From assembly GCA_964408735.1 (NCBI GenBank), contig CAYPAX010000065.1, positions 1-27,147 on the forward strand: a DNA stretch of 27,147 bases. The letters run 5' to 3'. A program made the position numbers and the translations under genes. This DNA is from UBA7887 sp964408735 (lineage in GTDB: Bacteria; Pseudomonadota; Alphaproteobacteria; UBA7887). Below are positions 23,220-27,147 of the stretch, piece after piece. The notes beneath the pieces are model-generated. The model saw nothing but the letters and a program-made list of their open reading frames with translations, ran no database searches and was not told where the DNA came from. Each line of letters begins with the position of its first letter. Within the stretch, counting starts at the first letter, position 1.

Positions 23220-25238
23220 ATGCGGCATGTCGGGCGAGTATTCTTAGCGTTTGCGGTGTTGTGGCTGACGGTATCCAGCGCGGTCGCCGAACAGCGCATC
23301 GCCCTAGTGATCGGCAACTCGTCATATGCCAATAGCCGGCTGGCCAACCCGGTTAACGATGCCCGGCTGATCAGCAGGGCACTGCGCCAGCATGGCTTCG
23401 AGGTAATCGAGAGGCTGGATGCGGGCGAGCGCGACATGGGGCGCGCGGTGAAGGCGTTCGGTGAGCGCCTGGAGGCAGCTGGCAGTGATGCTGTCGGTTT
23501 GTTCTATTACGCTGGCCACGGGGTACAGGTGGGGGGCATCAACTACTTAATCCCGGTCGATGCCGACATCGAGGATGAGGAAGACGTGCCGATCGAGGCC
23601 GTGAGCGCGGACCACATCCTAGGCATCATCGAGGCAGCCGGTAACCGGCTCAATCTGATGTTCTTGGATGCCTGCCGCAACAACCCCTTCCTGCGCACCT
23701 CGCGCAATGCCCGGCACGGGCTGGCCATGATGAATGCGCCGGCGGGGATATTCATCGGGTACGCAACAGCGCCAGGCGACGTGGCGAAGGACGGTAGCGG
23801 CACCAACAGCCCGTTCACGACGGCGATGGCTGCAACGATGGGGCAGCCGGGAGAGCCCATCGAGAGCATGTTCAAGCGCGTACGCCTCAGTGTCATAGCC
23901 GCCACCGAGGGCGAGCAGACGCCGTGGAGCGCGTCCTCTTTGACTGGCGACTTCTCGTTCGTCCCGGGTGCGGCCGTGGTGACGCCAGTGCCGCCGATAG
24001 TGCCAGACGACCAGCCAACGCGCGACATGGTCCGCCAAGCGCAGGAGATGCTGGCGGCCCTCGGCTACGATCCTGGCCCCATCGACGGCGACATGGGTCG
24101 GCGCACCACAGCTGCGGTGATAGCATTTCAGCAATCCAAAGGCATACCCGTGGATGGCTTGGTGAGCGACGTGCTCTTGCAGCACCTACTGGGAGCCGAC
24201 GGCCCGGCACCCGCCACCGACGCGTCTCTGGTGATGTGGGTCCTTATCGAGGACAGCGATCGGGCTGCGGATTTCGAGAGCTTCCTGGCGCAATATCCAA
24301 ATAGCCCGATGGCACGGTCGGCGCGCGACCGACTCGCGGAACTCCGGCGCGTCGCGGTTGTGACCCCACCGCCCGAACCCGAGCCGGTACCGCCGTCGCA
24401 TCGCGCCGGCGAGACCTTCCGCGACTGCCCCGCCTGTCCCGAGATGGTGGTGGTGCCGGCCGGCAACTTCCAAATGGGTTCGCCCGGCGGCGAAGTTGGG
24501 CGCGACGATAATGAAGGTCCATTACACCTTGTTTCGGTAGAGCAGGCTTTCGCAGTGGGTAAATATGAAATAACACGTGGTGAATACGCAGCTTTTATAC
24601 GGGCTACTGGACGTGGCGCCGGCGATGGTTGTTACGTAAACATGGGCGGCGTCTGGGGAAAGAAGGCTTCTTGGAATTGGCAAGATCCAAGCTTCTCGCA
24701 GAGTAACCGTGAACCTGTGGTCTGCGTTAACTGGAGCGATGCGAAGGTGTATTCGGATTGGCTAACGCGGCAGACTGGGTTTAGTTACCGCCTACTCAAC
24801 GAGGCAGAATGGGAATATGTGGCGCGGGCGGGTACACAGGCAGCACGGTATTGGAGCGGTTCTTTGGATCAGGTGTGTCGCTATGCGAATGCTGCAGATT
24901 TGTCAGTAAATCAAATTTATGAAAACTGGGTTGTCGCGGACTGCGAGGATGGCGCGACGCACACGGCAACGAGAGGCCAGTATATCGCTAATGGCTTTGG
25001 CTTATACGACATGCTTGGTAATGTATGGGAGTGGACGGAAGATTGCTACCATAGCAGTTATTCTGGAGCACCGAGTCGAGCCATTGCATGGGCGGGTTCA
25101 ACAGGCTGTTCACGGGTCTTGCGCGGCGGTTCTTGGGTCAACAATCCGCGCGATATTCGAGCCGCCAACAGGAGCGGGGACGACGCTAGTGTCCGTTACA
25201 ACGTCATCGGCTTTCGCGTGGCGAGGACCCTTTTTTGA
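23220..25238 (+). CDS. Secreted caspase-like (C14) - peptidoglycan-binding - FGE/SUMF1-fold protein
   Basis: The 672-residue protein has a signal peptide (about 7-23). A caspase-like domain (about 24-245) follows with catalytic His100 in YYAGHGV and Cys152 in LDACRNNP. A PG_binding_1-type domain is next (AQEMLAALGYDPGPIDGDMG), then a Pro-rich linker and a C-terminal FGE-sulfatase/SUMF1 fold (about 415-672: MVVVPAGNFQMGS, GLYDMLGNVWEWTEDCYH, VLRGGSW, GFRVAR). The catalytic Cys pair of true formylglycine-generating enzymes is absent from the expected place, so this domain is probably for binding. The metacaspase-type protease is likely active in the envelope. Bases from about 24510 to 25090 are much more AT-rich than the rest (25 of 60 G/C in 24541-24600), pointing to a separately acquired domain. 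ATG 23220 fits the signal peptide; ribosome site weak. Confidence 0.88.
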   Translation: MRHVGRVFLAFAVLWLTVSSAVAEQRIALVIGNSSYANSRLANPVNDARLISRALRQHGFEVIERLDAGERDMGRAVKAFGERLEAAGSDAVGLFYYAGHGVQVGGINYLIPVDADIEDEEDVPIEAVSADHILGIIEAAGNRLNLMFLDACRNNPFLRTSRNARHGLAMMNAPAGIFIGYATAPGDVAKDGSGTNSPFTTAMAATMGQPGEPIESMFKRVRLSVIAATEGEQTPWSASSLTGDFSFVPGAAVVTPVPPIVPDDQPTRDMVRQAQEMLAALGYDPGPIDGDMGRRTTAAVIAFQQSKGIPVDGLVSDVLLQHLLGADGPAPATDASLVMWVLIEDSDRAADFESFLAQYPNSPMARSARDRLAELRRVAVVTPPPEPEPVPPSHRAGETFRDCPACPEMVVVPAGNFQMGSPGGEVGRDDNEGPLHLVSVEQAFAVGKYEITRGEYAAFIRATGRGAGDGCYVNMGGVWGKKASWNWQDPSFSQSNREPVVCVNWSDAKVYSDWLTRQTGFSYRLLNEAEWEYVARAGTQAARYWSGSLDQVCRYANAADLSVNQIYENWVVADCEDGATHTATRGQYIANGFGLYDMLGNVWEWTEDCYHSSYSGAPSRAIAWAGSTGCSRVLRGGSWVNNPRDIRAANRSGDDASVRYNVIGFRVARTLF

Positions 25239-25296
25239 CCCTTTATCTTTACCTCTTTACCTCTTGCGGTGTGCAGCCCGCAGCTGACCCACGGCC

Positions 25297-25944
25297 ATGC
25301 GCACCATAGCCTTCGCCGACCTTCTTTTCATTTTCATCGTGCCTGCCCACGCCGACACCACCGGCCGCGCCACCGTCATCGACGGCGACACCGTCGAAAT
25401 CCGTGGCGAGCGCATCCGTTTGGACGCCATCGATGCGCCGGAGAGCGCACAGGTATGCGAGGCGGACGGGGAGCCCTGGCGCTGCGGCCAGCAGGCGGCC
25501 CTGGCCCTAGCGGACCGGATCGGCGCTGCCAACGTCACCTGTGCCGACCGCGGCACCGACCGCTACGACCGCACGCTGGCCATCTGCTATCTCGGCAACT
25601 TGGACCTCAACAGCTGGATGGTGGCCGAAGGCTGGGCGATGGCGTATCGGCACTATTCGACCGAATACGCGCCGCAGGAAGATGCTGCCCGCGCTGCCGG
25701 CAACGGCATGTGGGGTGGTCGGTTTGTGCCGCCCTGGGACTGGCGGCGGGGCGTGAGGTTGGCCGATACCGCGCCACCGAACGATTGCGCCATCAAGGGC
25801 AACATCAATCGCGACGGCGAGCGCATCTACCACGTGCCTGGCGGCAGGGACTACGATAGGACGCGCATCAGCCCGGAGAAGGGCGAGCGGTGGATTTGCA
25901 GCGAGGCTGAGGCGCAGGAAGCTGGATGGAGGGCGGCCCGGTGA
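25297..25944 (+). CDS. Thermonuclease (staphylococcal nuclease-like), probably exported
   Basis: The 215-residue protein has a short hydrophobic N-terminus (FADLLFIFIVPAHA), probably a signal peptide, then an SNase domain. The Ca-binding/catalytic regions are VIDGDTVEI, RIRLDAIDAPES and DRYDRTLAIC. Helix NGMWGGRFVPPWDWRRG closes the fold. A C-terminal extension (CAIKGNINRDGERIYHVPG, then GERWICSEAEAQEAGW) is a Cys-containing add-on common in alphaproteobacterial and phage SNases. It would degrade DNA or RNA outside the cytoplasm. No good Shine-Dalgarno precedes ATG 25297. The stop overlaps the GTG of the next small gene (25941-25944), so they form one unit. Such genes are frequent prophage cargo. 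Confidence 0.88.
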   Translation: MRTIAFADLLFIFIVPAHADTTGRATVIDGDTVEIRGERIRLDAIDAPESAQVCEADGEPWRCGQQAALALADRIGAANVTCADRGTDRYDRTLAICYLGNLDLNSWMVAEGWAMAYRHYSTEYAPQEDAARAAGNGMWGGRFVPPWDWRRGVRLADTAPPNDCAIKGNINRDGERIYHVPGGRDYDRTRISPEKGERWICSEAEAQEAGWRAAR

Positions 25945-26147
25945 CGGTTTCAGACCTCGACATCTACCGCTCCGCCAAGCTCCTCATCGACCAGTACGGC
26001 GACGCCGCTTCCCTGCACGCCGCCAACCGCTGCGACGAGATGCTCGACAAGGGCGATCTCGACGGCCGGGCGGTGTGGTCGAGGATTTACGAGGCGGTGC
26101 TGGAGTCGAGCAGGACGGGGCCGGGTGAGGGGGAGAGGGTGCAGTAA
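25941..26147 (+). CDS. Small DUF6961-like protein
   Basis: The 68-residue protein reads VSDLDIYRSAKLLIDQYGDAA, then HAANRCDEMLDKGDLDGRAVWSRIYEAV. That pattern is the one I associate with DUF6961, a small helical family common in alphaproteobacterial prophages. I place the start at GTG 25941-25943, because GGAGG lies about 7 bases upstream and it overlaps the nuclease stop; ATG 25926 is a possible longer start. No function is known. Confidence 0.7.
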   Translation: MTVSDLDIYRSAKLLIDQYGDAASLHAANRCDEMLDKGDLDGRAVWSRIYEAVLESSRTGPGEGERVQ

Positions 26148-26236
26148 TTGGTCGAGGCCGGTGATACCATCCGGAGTGAATGATCTAGAGCTTTGCAGAC
26201 CAATTTGCGGATTACCTAGCTGGAGAGGCAGGTGTG

Positions 26237-26575
26237 ATGCGGTCATTATTTGTCGCGGTAATGTTTTGTTTGGCCTCCTTTCCCGCTCACAGCCAGGGGT
26301 TCAATACGACCGCCGAATTTGCCGCCATGTGCTCGGGAGATCCGAGGCAGTTTGAGGACGAGTTCACAGCCGAAATATTTCGGATGAATTGTGAGCGCTA
26401 CCTCGCAGGGCTCGTAGATGGCTTTGTTATCGCTCAACAAGCCGGCCGCCCAATCAGCATTTCCCCAGCGCAGGCCGTCCTGTCCATGTTGAGCGAGGCG
26501 CGCCAGGCGCACGAGCTGGGTGAGATAGAGCGGCGTATTGGCGAACTCGAACAGCAGAAGGAGCTTAGGAAATGA
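26237..26575 (+). CDS. Small secreted protein, Rap1a/Tai-like pattern
   Basis: The 112-residue protein has a clear signal peptide (LFVAVMFCLASFPAHS) and a helical mature part. The pattern MCSGD....C.RYLAGLVDGFVIA, with two Cys flanking a helix and then a YxxGLVDG motif, resembles the Rap1a/Tai family of small periplasmic proteins. Some of these are immunity proteins against type VI amidase effectors. The C-terminus is a charged helix (GEIERRIGELEQQKELRK). No effector gene is adjacent, so an immunity role is not shown. ATG 26237 follows GGAGAGG about 9 bases upstream; GTG 26234 is an alternative. Its stop overlaps the next start (ATGA, 26572-26575). Confidence 0.65.
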   Translation: MRSLFVAVMFCLASFPAHSQGFNTTAEFAAMCSGDPRQFEDEFTAEIFRMNCERYLAGLVDGFVIAQQAGRPISISPAQAVLSMLSEARQAHELGEIERRIGELEQQKELRK

Positions 26576-26787
26576 GAAGCACGAAACGCAGGGTCGAGCG
26601 GTTGGAAGCCGAGCACTGCCGCACTGAGGGCCGAATGTTCACAATCACGAAGCACCACGAGCAGGACAATGAGACCGCCCTGGCCCAAGCCGGTGTCGAG
26701 ACGGCTCCAGGCGATATGGTGGTATTCCTCCTCAATTTCGGAGATGAAGCCAGGAGAGAGCCGGCGCGATTGTTAGCGGCGGGCTAG
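26572..26787 (+). CDS. Small prophage-type hypothetical protein
   Basis: The 71-residue protein begins with a basic helix (TKRRVERLEAEHC), followed by FTITKHHEQDNETALAQAGVE and PGDMVVFLLNFGD. I recognise the layout as that of short proteins of unknown function next to terminase genes in alphaproteobacterial prophages, but cannot name a family. Start ATG is coupled to the stop of the gene before. Its 3' end overlaps the start of the terminase relic frame, so its C-terminus may not be the original one. Confidence 0.55.
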   Translation: MRSTKRRVERLEAEHCRTEGRMFTITKHHEQDNETALAQAGVETAPGDMVVFLLNFGDEARREPARLLAAG

Positions 26788-26978
26788 AAGCTGGGTCGCT
26801 GGACGCGGAGGCGCTGGTGCGGGAGCTGGGGGCTTTTGAGAGAGCGTTCACGAAGGCGGGGCATGCGACGTTTGATGGCGTCGGGTAGCACGACGATCTG
26901 ATGATCGCGGTGGCGTTGGGGTGCTGGTGGCGGGGGCAAGCAGCGACGGCATATCCGGCCAATTTACTATGCAAATAG
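26748..26978 (+). pseudogene. Relic of a phage terminase large subunit, C-terminus, with in-frame TAG
   Basis: The frame reads LDAEALVRELGAFERAFTKAG, then HATFDGVG, a TAG stop (26886-26888), then HDDLMIAVALGCWWRG and a final TAG at 26976-26978. The layout is the one I know from the end of the terminase nuclease domain, where a short insert precedes HDDL(V/M)xAxALA. The stop sits directly before the conserved HDD. Upstream the frame closes at 26745-26747, so the ATPase part is missing. It is a decayed packaging gene and marks old prophage DNA next to the tRNA. Confidence 0.65.
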
Positions 26979-27020
26979 TCCACAGGCATCCGCCATTGTG
27001 CAGTGCCGTATTTGGTTGTT

Positions 27021-27042
27021 TAGTAGAGAAATAGTAGAGAAA
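27021..27042. repeat. Two tandem copies of an 11-base repeat (TAGTAGAGAAA)
   Basis: TAGTAGAGAAA occurs at 27021-27031 and again at 27032-27042, about 60 bases from the tRNA 3' end. The core AGTAGAGAA also occurs at 18264-18272 behind the helicase gene. Possible recombinase-binding or origin-related repeats; function unproven. Confidence 0.5.
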
Positions 27043-27099
27043 TCGCCTCGCTCTAAATTGAGCGCTCTCGGTAACTTATTGACTTTATGAACAAAACAC

Positions 27100-27147
27100 T
27101 GGCGTCCCCTACGGGACTCGAACCCGTGTTTTCGCCGTGAAAGGGCG
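27100..27147 (-). tRNA. tRNA-Glu (UUC anticodon), 3' part only
   Basis: On the minus strand the sequence gives an anticodon stem-loop CGCC-CTTTCAC-GGCG with anticodon TTC. It continues with a T-arm ACGGG-TTCGAGT-CCCGT, a 3' acceptor strand AGGGGAC, discriminator G and encoded CCA (tgg at 27100-27102 on plus). This matches the 3' half of bacterial tRNA-Glu. The D-arm and 5' acceptor strand are beyond the right edge. tRNA 3' ends are usual attachment sites for integrative elements; no duplicated att copy was found elsewhere in the window. Confidence 0.93.

Noticed and set aside
25239..25296. A retroelement template repeat right behind the caspase-FGE gene
   Set aside because: The pyrimidine-rich stretch there has no similarity to the 3' end of the gene; no template copy was found in the window.
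27100..27147. A second copy of the tRNA-Glu 3' end as attL within the window
   Set aside because: I looked for the T-arm sequence near 15.7 kb, 18.3 kb and 25.2 kb and found no copy.

Overview
The window looks like chromosomal DNA of a GC-rich alphaproteobacterium, probably Rhodospirillales-like. This is inferred from overall base composition, the class III adenylate cyclases of alphaproteobacterial type, the ParB/P4-helicase replication cassette, and protein families common in that group. No rRNA or core housekeeping marker is present to place it more precisely. One partial tRNA-Glu(UUC) gene lies at the right edge.

Layout. (1) 1-1831: the 5' end of a membrane-anchored class III cyclase (minus, running off the left edge), a six-unit Sel1-repeat protein and a glyoxalase-fold (VOC) protein. 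(2) 1925-6731: a tight four-gene operon of acyl-CoA synthetase, 2-oxoacid dehydrogenase E1 alpha and beta, and a Leu/Val/Glu-type amino-acid dehydrogenase. It reads as a branched-chain amino/keto-acid degradation module, but without an E2 gene. (3) 6733-10789: a Tat-exported FAD amine oxidase, divergent from a secreted glycoside-hydrolase-fold protein with PKD-like and Fn3-like modules. (4) 10794-13891: an RNA-ligase gene (rtcB) behind a strong promoter, an Arg-rich 20-codon leader ORF and mutually exclusive hairpins, followed by an acyl-CoA carboxylase carboxyltransferase subunit. (5) 13907-15733: a cyclase-TolB-TPR protein whose N-terminus is cut off exactly where foreign DNA begins. (6) 15732-18306: the foreign DNA, a phage/plasmid-type replication cassette with a truncated gene tail, a ParB-like gene, a P4-type primase-helicase and an iteron-like inverted repeat. 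(7) 18801-22810: a cluster of exported and membrane proteins of unknown function, converging from both sides: a cytochrome c'-like protein and two DUF6644 proteins on plus; two paralogous secreted proteins and DUF6152 on minus. (8) 23220-25238: a secreted caspase / peptidoglycan-binding / formylglycine-enzyme-fold protein whose last third is much more AT-rich. (9) 25297-26978: small cargo genes of prophage type (nuclease, DUF6961-like, small secreted protein, short ORF) and a terminase relic with an in-frame stop. (10) 27100 to the edge: tRNA-Glu.

How it fits together. The left half is ordinary catabolism plus two regulatory cyclases. From about 15.73 kb rightward the window is a mosaic: a decayed integrative element or prophage (replication module at 15.7-18.3 kb, packaging relic at 26.7-27.0 kb, next to a tRNA) with host-like or separately acquired genes between. 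No integrase was found, so the element is probably immobile now. The candidates most worth following are the rtcB leader, the DUF6644/DUF6152 secreted redox-like cluster, the caspase-FGE gene with its unusual 3' end, and the iteron-like structure behind the helicase gene.
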